A stretch of 64,000 nucleotides of DNA, from NCBI RefSeq assembly GCF_000316575.1, contig NC_019682.1, positions 6,125,501-6,189,500 of the forward strand, in the 5' to 3' direction. Positions 28,575 to 37,004 of the stretch are shown here, piece by piece (within the stretch, counting starts at the first letter, position 1; each line of letters begins with the position of its first letter). Below the pieces are notes generated by a model. The model did no database searches, was not told where the DNA came from, and saw nothing but the letters and a program-made list of their open reading frames with translations. Made by a program: the position numbers and the translations under genes. This stretch comes from Calothrix sp. PCC 7507 (lineage in GTDB: Bacteria; Cyanobacteriota; Cyanobacteriia; Cyanobacteriales; Nostocaceae).

Positions 28575-29735
28575 CTAAAGATAATCGGCGGGGTTGATGG
28601 GTGTGCCGTTGCGCCGGACTTCAAAGTGGAGGTGAGGCCCGGTAGATAAACCTGTGGAACCGACTGCAGCGATCGCTTGTCCTCTTTGCACTCCTTGTCC
28701 TTCGGAAACAAACAACTCGCTGGTATGTCCATATAGTGTAGTTATTCCTTGTCCGTGGTCGATAATTACAGCCTTGCCATAGCCACCATACCACCCAGCA
28801 TAAATCACTGTTCCGGAATCCGCTGCTCGAATTGTACTGCCATAGCTAGCGGCAAAATCTAACCCAGCGTGAAAGCGGCGATAACCAAGAACTGGATGCA
28901 TCCGCCAACCAAAGGGACTACTTGTAGGTGCATCGCTGGGAAATGCTAGCATCCCAGTTCCGAGAATCATGTTTGTCCGACTGTTGGTTTTTGCCTGTGC
29001 TGCTGCTACCTTTTGTTGAATGAGGATTTCTAAATTTTTAGAATCTCTCTCTAACTGGTTTTGCGCTGCTTCTAAGGATAGGCGATCGCTATTCAGACGG
29101 AGAATCAAATCTGACTGTGATTGCGCTTGCGCTTGATAATCAGATTTTTGTGCCAGTAATTCCTGACGAATCAAGGCAATTTCGTTTTTTTGCTGTGCGA
29201 CTGCGGTTTTTTGTTTATTAATTCGCTTGGCTTGGGCGTTGAGTTTTGCCAAAATTTGCTGGTCTGTCTGATAAACTAACCTCAGCTGATGACGACGGCT
29301 GATAAAGTCGCTGATGTCTTGGCTTTGCAGCAAAACACCCCATCCTTGCGAAGCAGGCGATCGCTGCAAAAACCGCAACCTAGCCACAGTTGCTACTTGG
29401 CGTTGTTCATAAACACTTTCCGCCTGCGCTAAATTAACCTCTAACTGCTGGAGACGTTTAGTAGCCAGTCGTAATCGCAACTCGCTATCTTGAATTTGAC
29501 TGTTAGTGGTTGTGATATTTTGTTTTAAACCAGTCAGGCGATTTTGAGCTGCATGATGCAGATTAGTTAGGCGATCGCGTTCCTTCACCACATCCTGACG
29601 CTGCTGTTTAACTTGTTGCTGCTGCTGTCGCAGACTATCAATTGATGCTGCATGTGCTGGTAGCCAGACCAGAATACAGCAAAGTATCAACAAACATAAC
29701 CAAAATTTCCAGTGTTGCAGAAATAGCGCTTTCAT
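28575..29735 (-). CDS. Secreted M23 metallopeptidase with coiled coil (EnvC/NlpD-like)
   Basis: A signal peptide (KFWLCLLILCCILVWLPAHAA) is followed by a long coiled coil (about 30-260) and a C-terminal LytM/M23 domain. The zinc ligands are intact: HAGLD (H-x3-D) and GPHLHFE (H-x-H). The protein may therefore cleave peptidoglycan cross-links itself, unlike degenerate EnvC activators. It probably acts in cell separation or septal peptidoglycan processing in the periplasm. A longer frame begins at 29798, but the Met at 29735 places the signal peptide at the N-terminus. Confidence 0.88.
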   Translation of the reverse strand: MKALFLQHWKFWLCLLILCCILVWLPAHAASIDSLRQQQQQVKQQRQDVVKERDRLTNLHHAAQNRLTGLKQNITTTNSQIQDSELRLRLATKRLQQLEVNLAQAESVYEQRQVATVARLRFLQRSPASQGWGVLLQSQDISDFISRRHQLRLVYQTDQQILAKLNAQAKRINKQKTAVAQQKNEIALIRQELLAQKSDYQAQAQSQSDLILRLNSDRLSLEAAQNQLERDSKNLEILIQQKVAAAQAKTNSRTNMILGTGMLAFPSDAPTSSPFGWRMHPVLGYRRFHAGLDFAASYGSTIRAADSGTVIYAGWYGGYGKAVIIDHGQGITTLYGHTSELFVSEGQGVQRGQAIAAVGSTGLSTGPHLHFEVRRNGTPINPADYL

Positions 29736-29909
29736 GCTGTTATATTCAGCCAAGAGATTGCAAGCATAAACAGCATTGTTCCCAAAACTTAGGGACATCT
29801 AACACCAAAATTTGCGTTGCGGTGTTCTAGGTGTAAATTTTGTCTGCCAAATTGCAACACGAAGATCCCTACTATGTCAGTATTGAACAGATTTATCTGC
29901 TGACAAATT

Positions 29910-30212
29910 ATGAAAACACGCATAGCAATTCTCTTGATTACATTGGTGTTTCCAGGTTTAGCGGTAGTGGGAGTATCCCTCTATTGGTTTAATTTGGATT
30001 ATGATGCACTGGGAAAATCTGAAAAGTATGTAGAAAAGCTGGTACAGGAAGGAAAAGTCAGCGACAGACAGCTAGAGTACAACTATCATCGCACCTTTAT
30101 TCATCGCATCAATGTATTTGCTGATGGCACTTGGGGACTATTGGGAGGTGTAATTACATCATTAGGCATACATGGAATAGCGACTATTAAATCAGTAAAC
30201 AGTAAACAGTGA
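29910..30212 (+). CDS. Small membrane protein, unknown function
   Basis: The 100-residue product has an N-terminal hydrophobic helix (IAILLITLVFPGLAVVGVSLYWF), a charged middle (GKSEKYVEKLVQEGKVSDRQLEYNYHR) and a second hydrophobic stretch (WGLLGGVITSLGIHGIATI). I do not recognise it. The last codons (SVNSKQ) are encoded by the start of a CAGTAAA/CAGTTAT heptamer repeat, so its natural C-terminus may have been changed. Divergent from the M23 peptidase gene. Confidence 0.55.
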   Translation: MKTRIAILLITLVFPGLAVVGVSLYWFNLDYDALGKSEKYVEKLVQEGKVSDRQLEYNYHRTFIHRINVFADGTWGLLGGVITSLGIHGIATIKSVNSKQ

Positions 30213-30427
30213 ACAGTTATCAGTTATAAATTTTCTCATTTGAGTGAGATACAGAAAGAGTTTATTAACTACAGATAAACATAGCGAAAAGGGAGCATCC
30301 CAATGAGTGCAAAATATAACAATCTTCCGTCATTGCCAAAGCAATGACATGTTAAATTTTTATTTCATCGAAAAAATAAAAACTGGGATGCACCCCTCGC
30401 TTCAAGTAACTGATAACTGATAACTGT

Positions 30428-31627
30428 TCACTGATAACTGAACTTACCATTGATACCGTCGGCTGCCATTTTGAGCCGTGCAACATAAAACTCTTTTTGA
30501 ATCACATCACCTACTGGTGTGAAAGCAATTTCACCAAGAGGAGTTTGGTATTTCCCTTTTAATAGCTCCTGATTTAATTCTGTACGCAGCTGTGGCAGGG
30601 TTAATTTATTAATTTTGCTTTTTTTATCTAAAGATTGCAGAGCTTCTACATATACCTGTAATGCGGCAAAAGCTTGGGCGCTAACTTGGGGTGGTTCTCG
30701 ATGATATTGTGCCATGTAGGCTTGACGAAATGCCTTGTTAATGGCGTTGGGATATTCAGGACTGTAAGCTTGAGCAATAATCACGCCATCACAAAGCGCT
30801 CTGCATACAGAAAATATATGCGATGTATTGAATCCATTACCACCAATAATTATACCTTTATAACCAAGTTCTCGTAGTTGCTTAACTAAATTACCTCCAT
30901 CTACAGCTAAACCGGAGATAATCGCTAAATCAGCTTTTGAATTAATCGCGTTGCTGGCTTGAGTTTGAAAGTCAGTATCTGTAGTTTGGAACTTTTGGAC
31001 TGTGACTAAATTTAAGTTTAAATCCTTAACTGTTTTCTGAAATATTTCTGTTTCTGATTTATTGAAAGCATCATTTTGAGCGTAGAATACAGCTACTTTT
31101 TTAATTTGAGGATTTTGCTTGAGAGCAGCTTTCACAGCATAAGGAGCGACAACAGTCACAGATGAAGAAACACGCGCCACATAATCACCAATTTCAGGAA
31201 TACCTTTAGCAGTATTTGATGCTCCGATAACTGGAACTTGATGACGTTCTGCAATAGGATCAGTGCTAAAAGCTTGTTGCGATAGAGTAGGGCCAATAAT
31301 GCCTACAACTTTACTTTGATTAATTAAAGTTTGAAAAGCATTAATGGCTCCAACTTCATCGCCGCCTGTATCTTGAAATATCAACTTAATCGGTTTACCG
31401 TTGATACCTCCTTTATCGTTGAAATATTTTTGGGCAATTTTTACGCCATCAGTTCCCTCTTGACCAAGTAATGCTACATTACTGGTTTGAGCAAAGGCAA
31501 TACCTATAGGAATAGCGTCAGATGCACCTGCGAATTCTGTACGAGAATTGGTACTTGTACTACAGGCTATGAACAGTAGAGAGCATGTAAATAATAAAGC
31601 AGTTTGATGAGTAATGGGATTTTTCAT
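30428..31627 (-). CDS. ABC transporter substrate-binding lipoprotein (branched-chain amino acid type)
   Basis: From Met at 31627 the protein starts with a lipoprotein signal, ALLFTCSLLFIAC (lipobox LFIAC). A periplasmic-binding fold type I follows, with GIAFAQTSNVALLGQEGTDGVKIAQKYFNDKGGINGKPIKLIFQDTGGD, the LivJ/urea-type opening. Length (399 residues) is normal. No permease or ATPase gene is nearby, so it is an orphan receptor using a distant transporter. The frame extends 40 codons further upstream, but that stretch lacks a signal peptide. Confidence 0.87.
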   Translation of the reverse strand: MKNPITHQTALLFTCSLLFIACSTSTNSRTEFAGASDAIPIGIAFAQTSNVALLGQEGTDGVKIAQKYFNDKGGINGKPIKLIFQDTGGDEVGAINAFQTLINQSKVVGIIGPTLSQQAFSTDPIAERHQVPVIGASNTAKGIPEIGDYVARVSSSVTVVAPYAVKAALKQNPQIKKVAVFYAQNDAFNKSETEIFQKTVKDLNLNLVTVQKFQTTDTDFQTQASNAINSKADLAIISGLAVDGGNLVKQLRELGYKGIIIGGNGFNTSHIFSVCRALCDGVIIAQAYSPEYPNAINKAFRQAYMAQYHREPPQVSAQAFAALQVYVEALQSLDKKSKINKLTLPQLRTELNQELLKGKYQTPLGEIAFTPVGDVIQKEFYVARLKMAADGINGKFSYQ

Positions 31628-31746
31628 ATATGCGTGACTAGTATGTTGCTTACGATAATACTCCCACGCTGAAAAAAATGATGCGATCGCACTGAACTTT
31701 GAGATACCCGGCTTCTCAAACTCGACGAAGTCGGGTATCTGAACCA

Positions 31747-32142
31747 CTAAGCAGATTGAGCATTCTTATCTGCTACTTGTCCTGTAGTAGTTTTTAAGCG
31801 AGTCAATCTGCTTTTACGAATACGTTCACTTTCACGGACACCACCCGCTAGCTCATATTCGTTGCTGTTTCTACCATACTTGAAACCTACTCCCGTCAGC
31901 ATCTTGTCCGAAAGACTGCTGAGGATTTTCTCCATCTCATCAACTTTGGTTTTAGAAGAATCAAGCATAGTTAAAGCAGCATTATAAGCATCAAGCGCGG
32001 TGCGAAACTCCTGAATTGTTTGAGTCAAGTTTTGCAAATTACAGTTGTCATCAAAATTGAGGTTTGGATCAATCACATTTAATGCAGCGACTCTAAACTC
32101 AGCTTTTTCGAGAACGCGGGATTTCCGTCTTTGGCGAGTCAT
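31747..32142 (-). CDS. Hypothetical protein with central coiled coil
   Basis: The 131-residue product has a basic N-terminus (MTRQRRKSRVLEKAEFR), a helical middle (QNLTQTIQEFRTALDAYNAALTMLDSSKTKVDEMEKILSSLS) and a GVGFKYGRNSNEYELAGG-type segment with a basic tail. The NSNEYELAGGVRKSE-like motif resembles cyanobacterial hypotheticals that I cannot name. No signal peptide is visible. Function unknown. Confidence 0.6.
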   Translation of the reverse strand: MTRQRRKSRVLEKAEFRVAALNVIDPNLNFDDNCNLQNLTQTIQEFRTALDAYNAALTMLDSSKTKVDEMEKILSSLSDKMLTGVGFKYGRNSNEYELAGGVRESERIRKSRLTRLKTTTGQVADKNAQSA

Positions 32143-32331
32143 AAATTTACTTTTTCAAAAAACTTCTAAAGCTAGTTTGGCTTAATTAAGATGGATTTTG
32201 AATCAGCAAAAATCACAATTGATTGTATTTTTTATAATAAGTTTTTTAAGCAAGACGAGTAATTATGCTGATTTGTTCAAGATGATATATTTGAACTTCA
32301 TATAAATCTTATTTTCTTCATTATTGCTTTA

Positions 32332-32520
32332 ATCTAAAGGCTTAACATCGTCATCTAAAGGCTTAATGTCGCCATCTAAAGGCTTAATGTCGCCATCTAA
32401 AGGCTTAACATCGTCATCTAAAGGCTTAATGTCGCCATCTTAAGGCTTAATGTCGCCATCTTAAGGCTTAATGTCGCCATCTTAAGGCTTAATGTCGCCA
32501 TCTTAAGACTTAATGTCGTG
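32332..32520. repeat. Nine tandem 21-bp repeats, two sub-types
   Basis: Exactly 189 bp holds nine units of ATCTAAAGGCTTAATGTCGC plus one base. Units 1-5 have CTAAAGG (two of them ACATCGTC instead of ATGTCGCC), and units 6-9 have CTTAAGG or CTTAAGA. There are no spacers, so it is not a CRISPR. One minus-strand frame reads through as repeated KMATLSL, but no gene context supports it. Confidence 0.9.
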
Positions 32521-32622
32521 ATGTTAACTGATGCGATCGCAATTTTTAGACTTCTTGCAAAAGCCCCTAACACCCCACCCCCAACCCTCGATGCCTTGGC
32601 TACGGTGTACACACAAGTCTTG

Positions 32623-32806
32623 GGCGTTGCTGATTAATGGGATGATTTTTGTCTCACGCATAGACGCGGAGCGGCTTCCCGCAGGGTAGGCGCATTCGAC
32701 GTTCGCGCAGCGTCTCGCAGAGAAGTCGTTCCCGAAGGGTAGACGCAAAGAATCAATATTCTGCTTTGTCCAAAAGTCTCAATTCATCCCGCATTTATGC
32801 AACGCC
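32623..32806. mobile_element. Inner element with GGCGTTGC ends
   Basis: GGCGTTGCTGATTAATGGGA at the left resembles the inverse of TCCCGCATTTATGCAACGCC at the right, giving imperfect inverted ends of about 20 bp around 184 bp. The interior has GACGCGGAGCGGCTTCCCGC and GACGTTCGCGCAGCGTCTCGC hairpins. It lies wholly inside the 450-bp insertion. Confidence 0.5.
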
Positions 32807-32812
32807 GCAATT

Positions 32813-32946
32813 ATACCAATTCAAATAATGTTTGCAACACATACATTCTTCGTACGGGCACGGCACCCATAAACTATCGATTTTCCCGAAAGTCTATGGA
32901 AGCCGTGCCCCTACCCATCTGTTGCATTCTTTTTTTAAATTGGTAT
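32813..32946. mobile_element. Inner element with ATACCAATT ends
   Basis: ATACCAATTCAAATAATG...TTGCAAC at the left mirrors GTTGCATTC...AAATTGGTAT at the right around 134 bp. The interior ACGGGCACGGCAC...GAAGCCGTGCCCCTAC is palindromic and related to sequence near 12800. Like its neighbours it has no coding capacity. Confidence 0.6.
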
Positions 32947-33229
32947 TACTTCTCTACGAGACGCGAACGCTCCACTCGTAATGACAATTTAAGGGGTCTA
33001 TAACGCTTGAAACCCTTTCAGATAGTATTTGTGTGTACACCGTAGCCGATGCCTTGGGGAGGGGAGCGTTTGCGTCAGCAAATGCGGGGTGGGGTTCTTT
33101 ATTTTTGATTTATGCAAGAGGTCTTTTATAGCTGCGTAGGCGAATCGCCTAGCCTTTTTCTGGAATTTTCGCTCAATAGCTTGTATTCTCTCAAATAACC
33201 CTCCACACCCAAATTCCCAACGGTTGGCT

Positions 33230-36200
33230 ATGGAATTAAATCTGCGCTTCTCAGAGAATAATCAAGTCGTTGTCAAATTTGACGACCAAGAAACTGATAG
33301 GCTGGATTTTGCCTCACCTCTAAGTGCAGCAGACAGAGAAGAGATTCGCTGGTACTTAGAAACTTATGCGGCACGTTACACCACGGATGTAGATGATACA
33401 CGGGCGGAAGGGATAGCAAAAAAATTCCGGCAATGGGGCGAAGACTTATTTAATGCGGTTTTTCAACATCGGGCTGCTCAACGGCTGTTTAATTATTTTC
33501 AAGATGAAAATCAACCAGGACGCTTATTAACAATCAGCGCTAGTCATCCAGCAATTTTATCATTGCCTTGGGAATTGTTACGCGACCCAGAAGGTACTTA
33601 TTTATTTCACGAAAATCCCCGCATTTCGATTCGTCGCCGCTTGGCTGGTGCAGGGGGTGGACGCAGACCGTTTAAAGTGCAAGTCAAAGACCGTTTGCGG
33701 TTATTGTTTGTCGTTAGTCGTCCCAGTGATGCGGGATTTATTGACCCCCGTGGTGAAGCAATAGCAGTTTTGAACGCCATTCAACTAGAAGCAGCCGGAA
33801 GAGTTGAGGTAGAGTTTTTGCGTCCAGCCACCTTGGATAATTTAGTAGCGCGGCTAGAAGACTCCCGCCAACCCCCCGTTGATATTGTGCATTTTGACGG
33901 TCATGGGGTATTTGATTTAGATGGGCGTTTCCAGGAACAGGCTAAACATAGCGACCCGGTGGGAATAACTAAAGGCGGAAATGAGAAAGGCGGCAATATA
34001 GGTTATTTGTTATTTGAGGATAAAGAAGGGAAAAAAGCCCTGATTACTGCCGAAACCTTGGGTGATATGCTGAATCGGCAAAAAGTGGGGTTAATTGTTT
34101 TGTCTGCCTGTCAGTCGGCGGCGATGGGTGGCGAAGATGGAGAGGATGCAATGGGTAGTGTAGCCGCTAGGTTAACCCATGCAGGTATTCCCGCAGTCTT
34201 GGCAATGACTTATTCGGTATTAGTGACAACAGCCCATCAACTGTTTGCTAAATTTTATCAGGGTTTAGTATCTGGTGCAGGTATGGGTGAAGCATTAGAT
34301 AATGCGCGGCGAGACTTGTATCTCAACCAACAACGGGGAGAACGGCAACGGGGTGAGCAACGAGTACAGTTAAAATTGCAAGATTGGTTTTTACCTGCCT
34401 TGTATCAAGTGGCTGGTGATACCCCATTATTGCAGCCAGACTTGAACAACCAAGAAAGCGGCGAGACACCAAAATGGGGAAACTTGCCGGATTTACAAGA
34501 AGCTGGATTCTTCGGTCGTAGCCGGGAATTGTGGCAGATAGAAAGATGGTTTGTGCAGGGAACGCGCCGCCTCACCGTATCGGGTTTTGGTGGACAGGGA
34601 AAAACCTATCTTGTCCAGGAAGCAGGACGCTGGTTACATCGCACGGGGATGTTTGAGAAAGTTTGTTTTGTTAATTATGCTGCCTTTCAGGGTGTGGATG
34701 CTGTAGGCTGGGCAGTTAGCACCCTGGCGACAGTATTAGACGAGAGTTTAATTGATGGGGCGGCGGCAACTCAGGCGTTGCGTAAGCAAGCCACATTGCT
34801 GATTTTAGATAACTTAGAAACCTTGCCAGCCGAACCTCTGCGGGAACTGTTAACCGTAGCAAAACAGTGGTCTGAGGTTGGGGAATGCCGGGTGTTACTC
34901 ACAACTCGCACACCAGATTTTCACCATCCTGATTATCCCACACAAGGCAGTCGCAAACATATCTCCTTACCTTTGCGAGGTTTGGGACAAGAAGATGCCC
35001 TAGCGTATTTCCAAAGTTTGATTAAACTGCCGCTAGCACCCAAATTTGACCCACCTAAACGCGAAGTATTGTTGGAATTATTTAAACTGGTGGATTTTCA
35101 TCCCCTATCCATTGGTTTGTTAGCGAAACAGTTGGAAAGTCGCCGTCCGGCAGAGTTGGGACAACGCTTAGAAACTTTGATTGCCCAAACACCAGATAAT
35201 CCCCTATTGGCATCGTTGAATTTATCTTTGGAACGGTTGGATGCTGAAGCAATGCAGTTGTTGCCTCGCTTAGGCGTGTTTCAGGGCGGGGCGTTAGAAA
35301 GTAACTTGCTGAAAATTACAGAAATTTCTCAGTCACAGTGGCAAACTTTACGCCCAGCCTTAGAAGCCACTGGTTTAATTCAAGTTCATGGGCCTTTTCT
35401 CAAATTTCACCCCACCTTAGCCCCTGCCTTGTGGCCGCGCTTATCTCCAGAAGTACAGACAGAACTGCTTGCCCGTTATCAAGAGTTGTATTATGAAGTT
35501 TCTGACTATTTGTATTTTGAAGATAGAAAAAATACTCGTGGAGTTCGTGCCATTGCTCAACAGGAATTACCAAATTTACTTTATGCAGTTGATAGAGCGT
35601 TGGATGCAGGTGCAGAATGGGCAGTAGAGTTTGTTAATCAAGTAAACTTGTTTCTTGGCTACTTTGGACTTAACCGCGATCGTACTAGACTAAATCAACG
35701 GATTGCTGAGTTAACTGGGGAAGTGGGTTCCGATACATGGTTTCTCACCCGTATTAGTTCAGGCGAGCAATTATACAATGCTGGTCGCTATCAACAAGCA
35801 GCGCAGGTGTTTAGTGAGATACTGGCAGAGTTGGGTGAGCAACCAAGTTATAAACGCTGTGTTACTTTGGGTAACCTGGGGCGGTGCTTTGCAGACCAAA
35901 GACAAACAGCACAAGCAGCACAAATCTACCACCAGGGGTTGGCAGTGGCGCAGCAGTTGGAACAGTCTAATAATGTGAAGCAACTGATGGAAATGTTGCA
36001 GACTGACTTGGCAGATGCGCTGAGGACTATGGGAGATTATGGTGAGGCACGCATTGCTTATGAAGCAGGATTAGCGATTAAAAAAGAAGTTGGAGACCTT
36101 CGCGGGGCTGCGGTATCAAATTTTAAACTTGGCACACTAGCTATGCTGCAAGGCAACCTCCCAGAAGCACAACAGCGTTACCGAGAAGGACTGACTACTT

Positions 36201-36979
36201 TCCAGCAACTCAACGAACCAGCACAAGAAGCCACGGTTTGGCATCAACTGGGTATAGTGTACGAAAAAGGCAAGCAGTGGGACGCTGCGGAAGATGCCTA
36301 CCGAAGATCAGCACAAATTCAAGAATCTCTAGGAAATCTGGCAGATGCAGCAAGGACTTGGCAACAATTAGGCAGCCTCAATTTATCTGTTGGCAACCTG
36401 GGAGAGGCAGAGGCTTGGTATCGCAAGGCTTTGAAGCAAGATCAAAAATTAGAAAATCAAGCAAGTGCATCTCAAATATTAAGTAACCTCGCTCTCATAC
36501 TACAAAACCAACCCCACCGCCTCAGCGAAGCCCGACAATTGGCAGAAGAAGCATTAGCCATCAATAAAACCTTAGACCTGGCTGCGGCTGAGATTTGGAA
36601 AATCTATGAAATCTTGGCTATGATTACCGACAAGCAAAGCGACACCACCCAAGCTAAAGAATATCGTCGCCAAGCAAGGCAAGCAAAAGCGGCGTTTGCG
36701 GGCACACAGTATGAGTTGCGGCAATATGGGCAGTTGATTGCAGGGGTAGTAGCTGCTGTGGATAATGCAAAAATCAGGGAACAGCTAGAAGTTAAGATGG
36801 AGAATGTTGCAGAAGGTGGGCAAAATCTCGTTGCTGCCATCCGTCGTATCTTAGCCGGCGAGCGAGATGAGAATATACTGTGCGAGCCGTTAAATTTGCA
36901 ACATTCTATGATTATCTCCGCTATCCTGCGGGGTATTGCTGACCCTCAATCCCTTGAAGCGTTATTAAATAATTCGTAA
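33230..36979 (+). CDS. CHAT-STAND-TPR protein (caspase-like protease fused to NTPase and TPRs)
   Basis: The 1249-residue protein has three parts. Residues 1 to about 400 form a CHAT (caspase HetF-associated) protease domain with the candidate dyad His225 (HFDGHG) and Cys294 (LSACQSA). About 430-760 is a STAND-type NTPase with P-loop GFGGQGKT (452-459) and Walker B LLILDNLE (Asp527), followed by an NB-ARC-like winged-helix region. About 830-1160 holds tetratricopeptide repeats, e.g. TVWHQLGIVYEKGKQWDAAEDAYRRS. This is the layout of a ligand-sensing, self-oligomerising protease, as in bacterial immunity or cell-death proteins. The frame opens at a TTG (33224), but the ATG at 33230 is preferred. 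The stop lies within AATTCGT repeats. Confidence 0.92.
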   Translation: MELNLRFSENNQVVVKFDDQETDRLDFASPLSAADREEIRWYLETYAARYTTDVDDTRAEGIAKKFRQWGEDLFNAVFQHRAAQRLFNYFQDENQPGRLLTISASHPAILSLPWELLRDPEGTYLFHENPRISIRRRLAGAGGGRRPFKVQVKDRLRLLFVVSRPSDAGFIDPRGEAIAVLNAIQLEAAGRVEVEFLRPATLDNLVARLEDSRQPPVDIVHFDGHGVFDLDGRFQEQAKHSDPVGITKGGNEKGGNIGYLLFEDKEGKKALITAETLGDMLNRQKVGLIVLSACQSAAMGGEDGEDAMGSVAARLTHAGIPAVLAMTYSVLVTTAHQLFAKFYQGLVSGAGMGEALDNARRDLYLNQQRGERQRGEQRVQLKLQDWFLPALYQVAGDTPLLQPDLNNQESGETPKWGNLPDLQEAGFFGRSRELWQIERWFVQGTRRLTVSGFGGQGKTYLVQEAGRWLHRTGMFEKVCFVNYAAFQGVDAVGWAVSTLATVLDESLIDGAAATQALRKQATLLILDNLETLPAEPLRELLTVAKQWSEVGECRVLLTTRTPDFHHPDYPTQGSRKHISLPLRGLGQEDALAYFQSLIKLPLAPKFDPPKREVLLELFKLVDFHPLSIGLLAKQLESRRPAELGQRLETLIAQTPDNPLLASLNLSLERLDAEAMQLLPRLGVFQGGALESNLLKITEISQSQWQTLRPALEATGLIQVHGPFLKFHPTLAPALWPRLSPEVQTELLARYQELYYEVSDYLYFEDRKNTRGVRAIAQQELPNLLYAVDRALDAGAEWAVEFVNQVNLFLGYFGLNRDRTRLNQRIAELTGEVGSDTWFLTRISSGEQLYNAGRYQQAAQVFSEILAELGEQPSYKRCVTLGNLGRCFADQRQTAQAAQIYHQGLAVAQQLEQSNNVKQLMEMLQTDLADALRTMGDYGEARIAYEAGLAIKKEVGDLRGAAVSNFKLGTLAMLQGNLPEAQQRYREGLTTFQQLNEPAQEATVWHQLGIVYEKGKQWDAAEDAYRRSAQIQESLGNLADAARTWQQLGSLNLSVGNLGEAEAWYRKALKQDQKLENQASASQILSNLALILQNQPHRLSEARQLAEEALAINKTLDLAAAEIWKIYEILAMITDKQSDTTQAKEYRRQARQAKAAFAGTQYELRQYGQLIAGVVAAVDNAKIREQLEVKMENVAEGGQNLVAAIRRILAGERDENILCEPLNLQHSMIISAILRGIADPQSLEALLNNS

Positions 36980-37004
36980 TTCGTAATTCGTAATTCGTAA
37001 TTCG
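36971..37004. repeat. Heptanucleotide tandem repeat (AATTCGT)n overlapping a stop codon
   Basis: Nearly five copies of AATTCGT start within the last codons of the CHAT-STAND gene; the TAA stop is part of the repeat. The natural C-terminus of the protein may therefore differ in relatives. Confidence 0.85.

Larger units (their letters stand above)
32598..33047. mobile_element. 450-bp non-autonomous insertion with perfect 19-bp inverted ends and 8-bp target duplication
   Basis: GGCTACGGTGTACACACAA at 32598-32616 is matched exactly by its inverse at 33029-33047. GATGCCTT occurs directly outside both ends (32590-32597 and 33048-33055). Removing the insert and one GATGCCTT restores a continuous CCCCACCCCCAACCC...GGGGTGGGG repeat. 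No transposase frame is present, so it would need one in trans. Confidence 0.9.
32548..33124. mobile_element. Outer mobile repeat with AGACYTCTTGCA ends
   Basis: AGACTTCTTGCA at the left and TGCAAGAGGTCT at the right form 12-bp inverted ends with one mismatch. The interior begins and ends with the CCCCACCCCCAACCC / GGGGTGGGG repeat also seen intact at 10966-11036. Here it is interrupted by a 450-bp insertion. No transposase is encoded. Confidence 0.7.
32143..33229. other. Gene-free accessory segment made of repeats
   Basis: No gene is supported here. After an AT-rich start (32143-32331) come nine 21-bp tandem repeats (32332-32520), then a nested set of mobile repeats (32548-33124), then about 100 bp of leader before the CHAT-STAND gene. 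The separate elements are listed individually. Confidence 0.7.

Noticed and set aside
31627-31747. Upstream extension of the solute-binding protein
   Set aside because: The extra 40 codons lack signal-peptide features, while the internal Met starts a normal lipoprotein signal.
32332-32520. CRISPR array
   Set aside because: Units follow one another without spacers and no cas gene is near, so it is a simple tandem repeat.
32418-32612. Minus-strand frame reading repeated KMATLSL
   Set aside because: It is only the translation of the 21-bp array plus mobile-repeat sequence; no start context or domain.
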